From: Firmicutes bacterium HGW-Firmicutes-1
GTDB taxonomy: Bacteria; Bacillota; Clostridia; Lachnospirales; Vallitaleaceae
Length of the DNA: 64,000 bases
Direction of reading: 5' to 3'
Assembly: GCA_002841625.1 (NCBI GenBank)
Contig: PHAG01000010.1
Span: forward strand, 60,135 to 124,134
Positions 47,964 through 56,490 of this stretch are shown in pieces. Positions within the stretch are counted from its first letter, which is position 1, and the number at the start of each line of letters is the position of its first letter. The notes beneath the pieces were generated by a model, which was not told the DNA's origin, did no database searches, and was given only the letters and a program-made list of their open reading frames with translations. Position numbers and translations under genes: made by a program.

Positions 47964-48824
47964 CTACCGCATCGGCTCCCTAGTACAATAAGCAATACCT
48001 AAAGTCCCAGGACCAACATGTGTCCCAATAACAGCCCCTATCGAAATAATCTCAGGAGCACTACCTATCAACTCCGCAACATCCTTCGAAAATTCATTGG
48101 CCTCATTTGGACAATGAATATGATGTACAATCACATTCCCGTACCCATATTCCTTAATATCGTCACTAAATACTTGAAGCATATAATCCAATGCCTTCTT
48201 TTGAGTTCTTATCTTAGCCAATGTAGTTGTAAAGCCTTCCTTTACGGTTAAAACTGGTTTGATTTTTAAAATATCAGCTAGAAGTGAGCTTGCATTGCCG
48301 ATCCTTCCGCCTTTTTTTAAAAACTCTAAAGTACTAGGAGCAAATATAAAACGTGTACAGTTCATAGTCTTACGAGCTATTTGTAGCACATCATTCATAG
48401 GTTGGTCATCTATAGCTGCTTTAGCTGCAGCAATTGCAACAAATCCCATTTCCATACAATTTGTTCTTGAATCAATTAGCTCTATGATCGCATCTGGAAA
48501 TTCTTCTAAAATCATACCCTTAACTAATTGGGATGTGGAAAATGTTCCGCTCATTTCAGAAGATAAAAAGATTCCAACAACAGAATTGCCGTTCATAATA
48601 TGCTTTTTAAAGGTATTGTACATATCTTCAGTAGATGGCTGAGAAGAGGTTGGTAGCTTATCTAATTTAGATAGCTTTCCATAAAACATTGATAAATCCA
48701 ATTCGGTTTCAAGGTAACTTGTCTCTTCAAAAACAACGCTTAAGGATACAAGAGAAATGTCAAGTGCCTTTAAGGTGTTTTGAGGTATGTAAGAGGTACT
48801 GTCAGTAACAATTTTTATAGCCAT
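47964..48824 (-). CDS. DegV-family fatty-acid-binding protein
   Basis: Protein of 286 residues. DegV/FakB proteins bind fatty acids and present them to the kinase FakA for phospholipid synthesis. Motifs are IKIVTDSTSYIP at the N-terminus, KLPTSSQPSTEDMY (fatty-acid head-group region), SSEMSGTFSTSQLV and VIGTHVGPGTLGIAY at the C-terminus. No fakA gene is nearby. The plus-strand C bias noted at the end of the previous gene continues over its 3' end. Single-gene unit on the minus strand. Confidence 0.9.
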   Translation of the reverse strand: MAIKIVTDSTSYIPQNTLKALDISLVSLSVVFEETSYLETELDLSMFYGKLSKLDKLPTSSQPSTEDMYNTFKKHIMNGNSVVGIFLSSEMSGTFSTSQLVKGMILEEFPDAIIELIDSRTNCMEMGFVAIAAAKAAIDDQPMNDVLQIARKTMNCTRFIFAPSTLEFLKKGGRIGNASSLLADILKIKPVLTVKEGFTTTLAKIRTQKKALDYMLQVFSDDIKEYGYGNVIVHHIHCPNEANEFSKDVAELIGSAPEIISIGAVIGTHVGPGTLGIAYCTREPMR

Positions 48825-48940
48825 ATTAGTCTCCGTTTGATTTTTACTTATTGTTTTGTTTTATAATGTATAAATAATTAGAAAATCGTTCGTAGTATAT
48901 AATCAATGTAACGCGCTGACAAGCGTGTTGTTCTTAATAA

Positions 48941-49045
48941 GGAAAGTTCTGCATAAGTAATTGGAAAAGCGGCAGGAAGACGAGAATTTTAACTCGGCGT
49001 ATAAATAACAAAGTTCTTTAACGCTGCGCAGCCGATTTTCTTGTC
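48941..49045. repeat. Dispersed hairpin repeat, copy C (with insert)
   Basis: GGAAAGTTCTGCATAAG, TTGGAAAAGCGGCAG, core GAGAATTTTAA and end AGCCGATTTTCTTGTC. Compared with copy D it has about 30 extra bases after the core, which include a second AAGTTCTTTAACGCTGCG segment. It lies in the 440-base gap between divergent degV and the UPF0303 gene. Confidence 0.82.
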
Positions 49046-49050
49046 TACTA

Positions 49051-49129
49051 GGAAAGTTCTGCATAAGCAATTGGAAAAGCGGCAGGAAGGTAACGAGAAT
49101 TTTAACGCTGCGCAGCCGATTTTCTTGTC
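49051..49129. repeat. Dispersed hairpin repeat, copy D
   Basis: Almost identical to copy C without the insert, starting five bases after it. It contains the palindrome GCTGCGCAGC before the terminal CCGATTTTC. The ends pair as in copies A and B. Confidence 0.82.
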
Positions 49130-49264
49130 TTTATCATTATTAATTAGTATATCAGAAAATAAAATATTTTAATATGTTTTTTTATTAATACTCATTCAGT
49201 TGAAAAACTACGATACAAGTGATATTATTAAAAAAAGATTTGTTACATTAGGAGGTAAGGCTAA

Positions 49265-49744
49265 ATGAGTCAATATAGTTCTTTATTAGACGAACTTATA
49301 GAACAAGAAAAGGAATTGCAATTCAAAAAATTTAACAGTGAGACAGCATTCACTCTTGGGATATTATTAGTAGAAAAAGCCAAAGAAGGCAATAAAAATG
49401 TTGCAATAGATATTACATTCAATGGGCATCAATTATTTCATTATGCCTTCGAAGGTACTTCGCCTGATAATGGGGAGTGGATTAAAAGAAAATCTAGAGT
49501 AGTAAATCGATTTCATACTAGCTCATATAGAATGGGTATTAAGTTGAAAATTGACAATGTATCTATAGAAGACAAATACTTTGTTAATCCGATGGAATAT
49601 GCACCTCATGGAGGAAGCTTTCCAATCATTATTAAAGAAGTAGGATATGTGGGTACAATCACCGTATCAGGCCTACCACAAGAAGAAGATCACCAAATGG
49701 TAGTCGAAGCGATTAGAGAATATCTCGAAAATTTAGAAAGCTAG
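49265..49744 (+). CDS. UPF0303-family (heme-degrading-domain-like) protein
   Basis: Protein of 159 residues matching UPF0303 (related to yeast YBR137W and the HbpS/GlcG fold). Typical segments are NVAIDITFNGHQLFHYAFEG, a central RKSRVVNRFHTSSYRMG and APHGGSFPIII near residue 115. The biochemical role of these bacterial proteins is not well established. RBS TAGGAGGTAAG. The HIS6-like gene follows after 11 bases and aroK after that, so all three may be one operon. Confidence 0.85.
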   Translation: MSQYSSLLDELIEQEKELQFKKFNSETAFTLGILLVEKAKEGNKNVAIDITFNGHQLFHYAFEGTSPDNGEWIKRKSRVVNRFHTSSYRMGIKLKIDNVSIEDKYFVNPMEYAPHGGSFPIIIKEVGYVGTITVSGLPQEEDHQMVVEAIREYLENLES

Positions 49745-49755
49745 AGGGAAAAAAC

Positions 49756-50508
49756 ATGTTTAGACCATGTATTGATTTGCATAATGGACAAGTGAAACAA
49801 ATTGTTGGAGGCACCTTAACAGATTCAGGTCAAGGTATGATCGAGAACTTCGTTTCTGAAAAGGATTCTACTTATTATGCCAATCTCTTTAAAGCCGATG
49901 GGCTAAAAGGCGGACACGTAATTATGCTTGGGAGTGGCAATGAAAAAGCTGCAACTGAGGCACTTCAAGCATATCCAAATGGACTGCAAGTTGGAGGTGG
50001 AATAAATCCCGAAAATGCTAGCATTTATTTGGAGAAGGGTGCAAGTCATGTTATAGTCACTTCCTATGTATTCAACAATGGACAAATAGTGTTTGAACAT
50101 TTAGAAAAAATGGTCAAAGCCATTTCTAAAGAAAAATTGGTACTTGATCTAAGTTGCAGACAAAAATCAGGAAAATATTATGTTGTAACTGACCGATGGC
50201 AGAAATTCACTGAGTATGAGGTCAATCAAGAGCATTTAAGGCTGCTAGAAAGCTATTGCGATGAGTTCCTTATACATGGAGTAGATGTAGAAGGCAAACA
50301 ACAAGGAATTGCCCTTCAATTGGTTGAAGATATTTCTAAGTGGATTCAAATCCCGGTTACATATGCGGGAGGTATTCGATCCTTTGAAGATATAAAAACA
50401 ATCAATCGAATTGGACAAGGCAGAGTACATTATACCATTGGTAGTGCGCTTGATATATTTGGTGGGCAAATGAGCTATAGAGAGGTCGTTAATAATCAAG
50501 AAAATTAA
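49756..50508 (+). CDS. ProFAR isomerase of the eukaryotic HIS6 type
   Basis: TIM-barrel isomerase of 250 residues for histidine synthesis (ProFAR to PRFAR). The sequence follows the fungal/plant HIS6 form, not the usual bacterial HisA: FRPCIDLHNGQVKQIVGGTL, ENFVSEKDSTYYANLFK, GLQVGGGINPENA, LVLDLSCRQK and VTYAGGIRSFEDI. The catalytic Asp of the first strand (D7 in CIDLH) is present. No other his genes adjoin; the neighbours are a UPF0303 gene and shikimate kinase. Histidine biosynthesis is therefore inferred from family only. Confidence 0.88.
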   Translation: MFRPCIDLHNGQVKQIVGGTLTDSGQGMIENFVSEKDSTYYANLFKADGLKGGHVIMLGSGNEKAATEALQAYPNGLQVGGGINPENASIYLEKGASHVIVTSYVFNNGQIVFEHLEKMVKAISKEKLVLDLSCRQKSGKYYVVTDRWQKFTEYEVNQEHLRLLESYCDEFLIHGVDVEGKQQGIALQLVEDISKWIQIPVTYAGGIRSFEDIKTINRIGQGRVHYTIGSALDIFGGQMSYREVVNNQEN

Positions 50509-50518
50509 GGGGATAGGT

Positions 50519-51010
50519 ATGAACATTATTCTTATTGGTATGCCAGGAGCTGGTAAAAGTACAGTAGGTGTAGTGCTTGCTAAAGCATTGGGATTTCAAT
50601 TCATTGATACGGATCTGATTATTCAAGAACGAGAGCAAGAACTACTACATATGATTATCCAAGAAAAAGGCATGGAAGCATTCCTAGCTTTGGAGGAGAA
50701 GGCAATTCTGACCCTTACAGGTGATAATAAGGTTATTGCTACAGGAGGGAGCGTTATTTATAAAGAAGCAGGTATGAACCACTTGAAAAAACTTGGTATA
50801 GTGGTGTATTTGAATACTCATTATAAAATTCTAGAAAAACGCATTCGTAATATGGAAACCAGAGGGATTGCTATGGGTAAAAATAACACGCTCAAAGACA
50901 TATATTGGGAAAGAAAAGCACTATACGAAAGATATGCAGACCTTACAGTTACATGTAAAGGAAAAACAGTTGAAAAAATTGTTAAATTAATCAAAAAACA
51001 ACTACAGTAA
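50519..51010 (+). CDS. aroK: Shikimate kinase
   Basis: Cytosolic P-loop kinase of 163 residues, phosphorylating shikimate in the aromatic amino acid pathway. Walker A is GMPGAGKSTVG (about residues 7-17). FIDTDLIIQERE has the shikimate-binding Asp, and VIATGGSVIYKE the GGG-like region (here GGS). The lid segment near ETRGIAMG replaces the usual RPLL, a form seen in some clostridial enzymes. It sits 10 bases after the HIS6-like gene. A long gap with a possible short transcript follows. Confidence 0.85.
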   Translation: MNIILIGMPGAGKSTVGVVLAKALGFQFIDTDLIIQEREQELLHMIIQEKGMEAFLALEEKAILTLTGDNKVIATGGSVIYKEAGMNHLKKLGIVVYLNTHYKILEKRIRNMETRGIAMGKNNTLKDIYWERKALYERYADLTVTCKGKTVEKIVKLIKKQLQ

Positions 51011-51155
51011 TAGAATAAAATATTTACAAAGTGAACGAAAATTTGCATCAAACAGACAAAAATAACCCAAAAAATTCTAACAATTACAAATATTTAACAA
51101 CAAAAACACACAAATGAAATAAAAAAGACACAATTTGGACACGATACCGTGTTAT

Positions 51156-51250
51156 TATAATAAAGTAATAACTATCCCCCCCTTTTATTATATAATCTAA
51201 TAGGCAAAATCCTACCTTTACATAGCTAGATCTTAGGTAGGTCTTTTTTT
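51156..51250 (+). ncRNA. Candidate short transcript in the aroK-trmB gap
   Basis: A TATAAT at 51156-51161, preceded by an ACACG/CGTGT inverted repeat (51139-51152), is followed within 50-90 bases by a terminator at 51211-51250. The transcript would be about 80 bases, with a CCCCCCCC run near the start and no ORF. The -35 region is weak. No known RNA family was recognised. Confidence 0.35.
51211..51250 (+). terminator. Terminator in the aroK-trmB gap
   Basis: CCTACCT (51211-51217) pairs with AGGTAGG (51235-51241), followed by TCTTTTTTTG. Confidence 0.8.
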
Positions 51251-51363
51251 GCCCAAAAATGATATAGTTTACCAGAAATAGTCGCTTTGACTACGAATGT
51301 CATCTATGGTAAAATAAAAACAGAATATGGCAAATTACCACGTACGAAATGGAGCAGACCTAA

Positions 51364-52002
51364 ATGAGACATCGGAACGTAAAAGACGCATACCAAAGAC
51401 TGGAATTGCATCCTATAGTTATTCAAGACCCAATAGAATATAAAGGTAGTTGGAATAAAAGATTTAACAATGAAAACCCAATATATATTGAAATCGGTAT
51501 GGGCAAAGGACAGTTTATTATTGAACATGCTATCAGGAATCCCAATATCAACTTTATCGGATTCGAAAAGTTCTCGGCAGTGCTTGCAAAAGCATTAGAA
51601 AAGGTTGACCAACATCAAGGATTAAATAATCTTTTGGTTATTAGAGAAGATGCTGATCGAATAACCAAATTTTTTGAAGAAGGTGAGTTAGACCGACTAT
51701 ACTTAAACTTCTCAGATCCGTGGCCGAAAGAAAGACATGAAAAGAGAAGACTCACCTACATAAGCTTTTTAGAAAAGTATTCATTTATTTTAAAAAAAGA
51801 AAGTAGCATTATTTTCAAAACAGATAATAGTAAGCTTTTTGAATTTAGCGTAGCGCAAATGAAGAAATTTGGATATGATGTAAAAGAAGTAATTTATGAT
51901 CTTCAATCTAGCCACTATGCACAAGATAATATTATGACGGAATACGAAACAAAGTTTGTTTCGCAAGGTTTGAAAATCTATTTAACACATGCGATAGTAT
52001 AA
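51364..52002 (+). CDS. trmB: tRNA (guanine-N7)-methyltransferase
   Basis: SAM-dependent enzyme of 212 residues that makes m7G46 in tRNA. Motif I is YIEIGMGKGQFIIEHA. NFIGFEKFSAVLAKALEK follows, then the TrmB signature LNFSDPWPKERHEKRRLTY and FKTDNSKLFEFS. Length fits the bacterial family. RBS GGAGC-like, nine bases before ATG. A hypothetical gene follows after 24 bases. Confidence 0.94.
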   Translation: MRHRNVKDAYQRLELHPIVIQDPIEYKGSWNKRFNNENPIYIEIGMGKGQFIIEHAIRNPNINFIGFEKFSAVLAKALEKVDQHQGLNNLLVIREDADRITKFFEEGELDRLYLNFSDPWPKERHEKRRLTYISFLEKYSFILKKESSIIFKTDNSKLFEFSVAQMKKFGYDVKEVIYDLQSSHYAQDNIMTEYETKFVSQGLKIYLTHAIV

Positions 52003-52026
52003 ATTAATGAGAGTATAGGAGTAGGT

Positions 52027-52566
52027 ATGAAATATAAAGTCATTAAAGACAAGAAAAATGGGGAAACTCGAATTGACTATTTCAAGGTAGCAAATAAAAA
52101 CACTTTTCGATGGGATGCTTTGAAGAAACTGATGTGTGAAAAAGAGATGATGATTAGAATAGATACTAATTTAGTGAACTCTGAAGCAAAGGATATCGAT
52201 ATCTCAAAATCATTTGAAGAGTACTTTGAGATGCATAACATTCCATATCAAGTATTACCAACAGAAAAAAACAAGTTTAAAAAAATATTAGGCATTAATC
52301 TCAAAATGACTCGAGAAAATGCCTATATAATTCTATTTCATATAAAAGAAGAAGATATGACAAACGATTTCTTTAAGCAATACTTAGAAAATTGTGATCT
52401 AGATATTGGTATCACGCCTAAAAGATCCTTCGAAGAAATCTACAAAGAGTTACAAAAGGGTTACTTTACTTCTTTTTTTGGTTGTGAATATTTTGAAGAA
52501 GCTATTTATGATTCGAATTATATTGGAAGCATGAGAATTTCACCAGGTATAGAGGTTGATGTATAA
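52027..52566 (+). CDS. Hypothetical protein downstream of trmB
   Basis: Protein of 179 residues, not recognised. It is soluble and mixed alpha/beta with no signal or membrane segment. It has aromatic and acidic clusters (SKSFEEYFEMHNIPYQVLP, then KKILGINLKMT). The C-terminus ends GSMRISPGIEVDV. It starts 24 bases after trmB with AGGAGTAGG as RBS and is convergent with the CPBP gene only eight bases beyond its stop. Co-transcription with trmB is likely. Confidence 0.7.
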   Translation: MKYKVIKDKKNGETRIDYFKVANKNTFRWDALKKLMCEKEMMIRIDTNLVNSEAKDIDISKSFEEYFEMHNIPYQVLPTEKNKFKKILGINLKMTRENAYIILFHIKEEDMTNDFFKQYLENCDLDIGITPKRSFEEIYKELQKGYFTSFFGCEYFEEAIYDSNYIGSMRISPGIEVDV

Positions 52567-52573
52567 TTTATTC

Positions 52574-53575
52574 TCACGCCAATGCCTTTGTAAGGATTGG
52601 AAATAATAGTTCAAATATAACAACAAAACCAACAAATAACGATACACTAATAATAAAGGCAGGCGTGACAATTTTTTCATTGACCACCTGAAGGCCATTG
52701 TCATTTGATAAGTTTAAAACCTCGGAAGTAGTAAGTCGATCCTTAAGAATATTTTCTTTTTTATTATACTTCATTAAACCGTATATGATTAATATTGCAA
52801 TCGGAGTAATCACTATGCAGGCTATCCCCATAAAGATACTCGCTTGAATTAAAGAGGCAGTTGGATTTAAAGTAGCTTGTTCTATTTGTTTCGCATAGTC
52901 AGGATTTATTTTAGTTAAGTACTCCTGTAAAAACAAACTCCCCTTAGCCAATATGAGACTAGTTGCATTAATTGTAAAATGCATAATCATTGATGATAAA
53001 ATGGAACCTGTTAAATGAACTACAAAGCACATAATGACGCCCATAACAAAAGCATATAGAAATTGATTTACATTCATATGGAACATACCAAAAAAGAAAC
53101 CACTAATCAGACAGGTTGTTAAAACTGGTTTGCTACGATAATTGCTCGTTATGATACCTCTCATTGCAAGTTCTTCTATAAATGCAGGTGTAGCAGCCAT
53201 AAGTAGAAGAGAAAACCACAGAGGCTTTTCAGCTATTTCAAGGACAGCATCAGAAATTTGATTTTCTACAAAAAATTGTGATATAACATTTATTAAGGAT
53301 AGCAGAGGAATAATAGCCCCAGCCAATAAAAAACTGAACAAAGCATTGAGTGGTTTAAGCTTCCTAAATAATAGAGTCTCTTTTATTGGAGACTTCGTAA
53401 TGATAAAATAAAAAATAATTGGAATAAAAACAATACCCCACTGAGAAATGATTATTTGAAGTGATATGCCCATTTCACCTGTTATGGCAACAAGTATACC
53501 TAGTAATATACTACCAAGTAAAAAGGTTGTTATTGTTACAAGAAAGTATCTGTTTCCCCGTTTGATTGAGTACAA
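52574..53575 (-). CDS. CPBP-family intramembrane metalloprotease
   Basis: Membrane protein of 333 residues with about eight helices. The CPBP (Abi/Rce1-like) motifs are EELAMRGIIT with the paired glutamates (about residues 137-146), FFFGMFHMNVNQF with the first metal-binding His, and a late conserved Asn region in MHFTINATSLIL. Family members process lipoproteins or bacteriocin-related peptides; substrate unknown. Minus strand, with GGAGG before ATG. Divergent from the SLH-transglutaminase gene, sharing about 118 bases of upstream DNA. Confidence 0.87.
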   Translation of the reverse strand: MYSIKRGNRYFLVTITTFLLGSILLGILVAITGEMGISLQIIISQWGIVFIPIIFYFIITKSPIKETLLFRKLKPLNALFSFLLAGAIIPLLSLINVISQFFVENQISDAVLEIAEKPLWFSLLLMAATPAFIEELAMRGIITSNYRSKPVLTTCLISGFFFGMFHMNVNQFLYAFVMGVIMCFVVHLTGSILSSMIMHFTINATSLILAKGSLFLQEYLTKINPDYAKQIEQATLNPTASLIQASIFMGIACIVITPIAILIIYGLMKYNKKENILKDRLTTSEVLNLSNDNGLQVVNEKIVTPAFIISVSLFVGFVVIFELLFPILTKALA

Positions 53576-53693
53576 AATATTTAACCTCCTAAAGTCATTG
53601 ATGTCGTAATATACATCTTATCACATCGGAAAAAAAAGAAAAAGAGATAAAACATTATTTTGACAAAAGATTAAATCTCAATAAGGAGCGCTT

Positions 53694-55307
53694 ATGATGA
53701 ATAATTTAAAAAAATCACTTGTTTGCATTTGTCTAATTGTATTTCTTGGATTTAGCACAGTAGTAAATGGTGCGGAAGAAGAAAATGTCCCACTTGCCGA
53801 TTATTTATATGATATGGGATTGTTTAAAGGTACAGGGCAAGGATATGATTTAGATGAAATAACAACTAGAGCCCATGGAGCAGTCATGGTTGTTAGATTG
53901 CTTGGGAAAGAACAGGAAGCTTTGTCAATGAAATACGCACATCCTTTTTTAGATGTGCCACCCTGGGCTAGTCCATATATTGGATATATGTGGAAGAATA
54001 ATATTACAAAAGGAATAGACGAAACTACATATGGTGCCGACAAGCTCATTAATGCATCAGAATATATGACGTTTTTAATTAGAGTCCTCGGCTACGATGA
54101 CTCACAGGGTGATTTTTCATGGGATAAAAGTCTTCAAAAAGCTAGTTCTCTTGGGATTATTACTTCTAATGAGTATTCGTCCTTTCAAAAGAAAATATCT
54201 TTTCTAAGAGATGACATGGTATTTATTTCATATGCAGTATTAGAGACAGATTTAAAGAATGGTATGGGTATTTCGCTATTAAGAAAGTTGATGGATGAAG
54301 GCGCAGTACCGCAAACAGCCATGCTTGATTACAAATATGCGCCGTACCTTTTGGAGGAAAGAAACTTTAAACCCAAAGACAACGAAGAGCTTCAACAGGC
54401 AGTAATAGAAAGTATACTTGCATTTGATGAACAGGTTATTTTAGATATAAGTGAAAGTTCAATATCTCCGGAAAGAATTCAAGAGAATATCGACCAAGCA
54501 ATTGATTCCTTGATTGATCTGCCAGGTTATTTTGGAAATGTTGATTCTTGGAATGGGACAATAGGGAGCAATCAAATTATATTATATTTTGACTACAAGA
54601 TTTCTAAAAGTCGTTTTAATCAATCTGTTCATGTTGCTAAAAGTGTAGCTAGTCAAATTATTACCAACGATATGACGGACTATGAAAGAGAGCTAGCTAT
54701 TCATGATTACATTGTTGATGGCACGAAATACTATTTAGGTGATAATTTAGAAATATATACAATGTATGGTGTTTTGGTTGATAAAAAGGCTGTATGCCAA
54801 GGGTATGCTGAAGCATTTCTTTATCTTAGTACTTTAGCAGGATTGGATTCAGAGATGGTTATTGGAGATGGGTTATCAAATGGTACCTCCATTCCGCATG
54901 CATGGAATACGGTAGAGATAGAAGGTGAATGGTACCAAGTAGACACAACTTGGGATGATCCAGTGTCCCCAGATGGAAAGAATATTAAGACATATGAGTA
55001 CTTTAATATTACCAATCAAGAAATGGCCCTTGATCATGTTTGGGATACCCTTGATTATAGGATTGGAACCGGAACCAAATACAATTACTATGTTTTCAAT
55101 AACAAAATTGTTAACGGACAGGAAGGTTTAAAACTTGCCTTACAAGAAGGTTTTAATAATAGAAAAGAAAATATGGATTTTAAAGTTATTGGAGAAAAGA
55201 TAAGTGCAAATCAATTTTCAAATATACTAAATGGATACAATGTTAGTTGTTCCTATAGGATAGATGAGGATAAAGGAATTGTAGAAATATCGAAAATATC
55301 TTATTAA
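53694..55307 (+). CDS. SLH-like and transglutaminase-domain exported protein
   Basis: Exported protein of 537 residues. The signal peptide (about 1-27) ends VVNGA. Two to three S-layer-homology-like units (about 30-205) include YDMGLFKGTGQGYDLDEITT and MWKNNITKGIDETTYG, a form with weaker consensus than classical SLH. The transglutaminase-like domain (about 335-440) has nucleophile Cys in KKAVCQGYAEAF, His in IPHAWNTVEI and Asp in WYQVDTTWDDP. It may crosslink, deamidate or cleave wall-associated proteins; the real activity is unknown. Strong RBS AAGGAGCG. Confidence 0.87.
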   Translation: MMNNLKKSLVCICLIVFLGFSTVVNGAEEENVPLADYLYDMGLFKGTGQGYDLDEITTRAHGAVMVVRLLGKEQEALSMKYAHPFLDVPPWASPYIGYMWKNNITKGIDETTYGADKLINASEYMTFLIRVLGYDDSQGDFSWDKSLQKASSLGIITSNEYSSFQKKISFLRDDMVFISYAVLETDLKNGMGISLLRKLMDEGAVPQTAMLDYKYAPYLLEERNFKPKDNEELQQAVIESILAFDEQVILDISESSISPERIQENIDQAIDSLIDLPGYFGNVDSWNGTIGSNQIILYFDYKISKSRFNQSVHVAKSVASQIITNDMTDYERELAIHDYIVDGTKYYLGDNLEIYTMYGVLVDKKAVCQGYAEAFLYLSTLAGLDSEMVIGDGLSNGTSIPHAWNTVEIEGEWYQVDTTWDDPVSPDGKNIKTYEYFNITNQEMALDHVWDTLDYRIGTGTKYNYYVFNNKIVNGQEGLKLALQEGFNNRKENMDFKVIGEKISANQFSNILNGYNVSCSYRIDEDKGIVEISKISY

Positions 55308-55396
55308 TACCTTTAGGTTAGTTGCATCAATCGATAGAAAAATGGTATACTAATAATTACTAGTAATGATAGTAATCAAAAAAGACTTGATAGTAC

Positions 55397-55425
55397 TTGA
55401 CTATATTGATAAAACGTAATATAAT
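55397..55425 (+). promoter_or_regulatory. Promoter of the thioredoxin gene
   Basis: TTGACT (55397-55402), 17-base spacer, TATAAT (55420-55425). Confidence 0.88.
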
Positions 55426-55460
55426 AATATTAAGATATTGACTGATAAGGAGGAATGGAT

Positions 55461-55778
55461 ATGGCATTAGCATTTACAGATATTAATTTCGAAAATGAGG
55501 TTTTAAATTCAACAGTTCCAGTTTTAGTCGATTTTTATGCCGACTGGTGTGGACCTTGCAAGATGATGGCTCCAGTAATAGAGGAACTTTCAACTCAATA
55601 TGAAGGTAAGGCAAAGATTGGTAAGCTTGATGTGGATCAAAATGGTGCAACAGCACAAAAATATAAAGTTATGAGTATACCAACAATTTTACTCATTAAG
55701 GATGGTCAAGTTGTAGAAACAGTAGTTGGAGCAGTACCAAAACAACAACTTGAAGCTAAGATAAAAGCAGTACTGTAA
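55461..55778 (+). CDS. trxA: Thioredoxin
   Basis: Cytosolic disulfide reductase of 105 residues. The active site is ADWCGPCKMM, with FYADW before it and cis-proline in MSIPTILLIKDG after it. Length is standard. The start at ATG 55461 is chosen because AAGGAGG (55447-55453) is seven bases away; ATG 55455 would be too close. It stands alone between a consensus promoter and a strong terminator. No trxB adjoins. Confidence 0.95.
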   Translation: MALAFTDINFENEVLNSTVPVLVDFYADWCGPCKMMAPVIEELSTQYEGKAKIGKLDVDQNGATAQKYKVMSIPTILLIKDGQVVETVVGAVPKQQLEAKIKAVL

Positions 55779-55796
55779 AAATGATAGAGATATTTA

Positions 55797-55827
55797 TGAA
55801 AACACCTCATTATGAGGTGTTTTTTTA
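55797..55827 (+). terminator. Terminator of trxA
   Basis: ACACCTCA-TTA-TGAGGTGT stem flanked by A and T runs, TTTTTTT tail. Confidence 0.92.
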
Positions 55828-55989
55828 ATTTAGGAGTAATCGGTAAACCGACAGATAGGTAGCAAAGGTTGTCTATTAGCAAAGCCAACACGATTTATAA
55901 AGTCAAATTTCTTGTTTTTAGTTGAAAAAAACTTCACATGCTATATAATAGTAGTTATAAGTTTAACAAAAAGCCGTAGGAGATCTTAG

Positions 55990-56463
55990 ATGAAACAGTC
56001 GATTATCGTACTTTTTGAAGAATTAATGCAATTAGAGGAAAATTTTTCAACCCTGTACAAAAACATTTCTATTTTGGAAGGGAAGTTTGACATGTCCATT
56101 AAAAATGTTTCTAGTGTTTTGAGCAGAGAGGAATTAAGACATGTTGAAATCTATCAAAAACTTATCGAGGATTTAAAAAGTAAAGAACCGATTCTAATAG
56201 ACGTTACATTAATAAATGATGCAAGAGGCTATCTTTTGATGTTCAAGCAAAATTTAAATTATACTATGCTCAAATCAGCCAATGAAATTCTTGTATTTGC
56301 ACTTGATCTTGAAAATAAGAATGGGTTTATTTTAAAACAAATATTAGAATTATTATTAAAAGATGAAAATGAAAATAGTAAACAATTGATTGCTATATTC
56401 GAAGAACTCATTATAGAAGAACAAAAACATGCATTGAACTTACAGAAAGTAATTAAATACTAG
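55990..56463 (+). CDS. Ferritin-like four-helix protein
   Basis: All-helical protein of 157 residues. Candidate di-iron ligands are spaced as in rubrerythrin-like domains: ELMQLEENF, SREELRHVEIYQ (ExxRH), ALDLENKNG and EELIIEEQKHALN (ExxKH). No C-terminal rubredoxin domain is present. This suggests a small ferritin-like oxygen or peroxide protein, or a structural relative without metal. The neighbouring thioredoxin gene is separated by a terminator. RBS GTAGGAGAT. Confidence 0.65.
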   Translation: MKQSIIVLFEELMQLEENFSTLYKNISILEGKFDMSIKNVSSVLSREELRHVEIYQKLIEDLKSKEPILIDVTLINDARGYLLMFKQNLNYTMLKSANEILVFALDLENKNGFILKQILELLLKDENENSKQLIAIFEELIIEEQKHALNLQKVIKY

Positions 56464-56490
56464 TTAGTGGATGGAGCTAAAGGAGAAATT

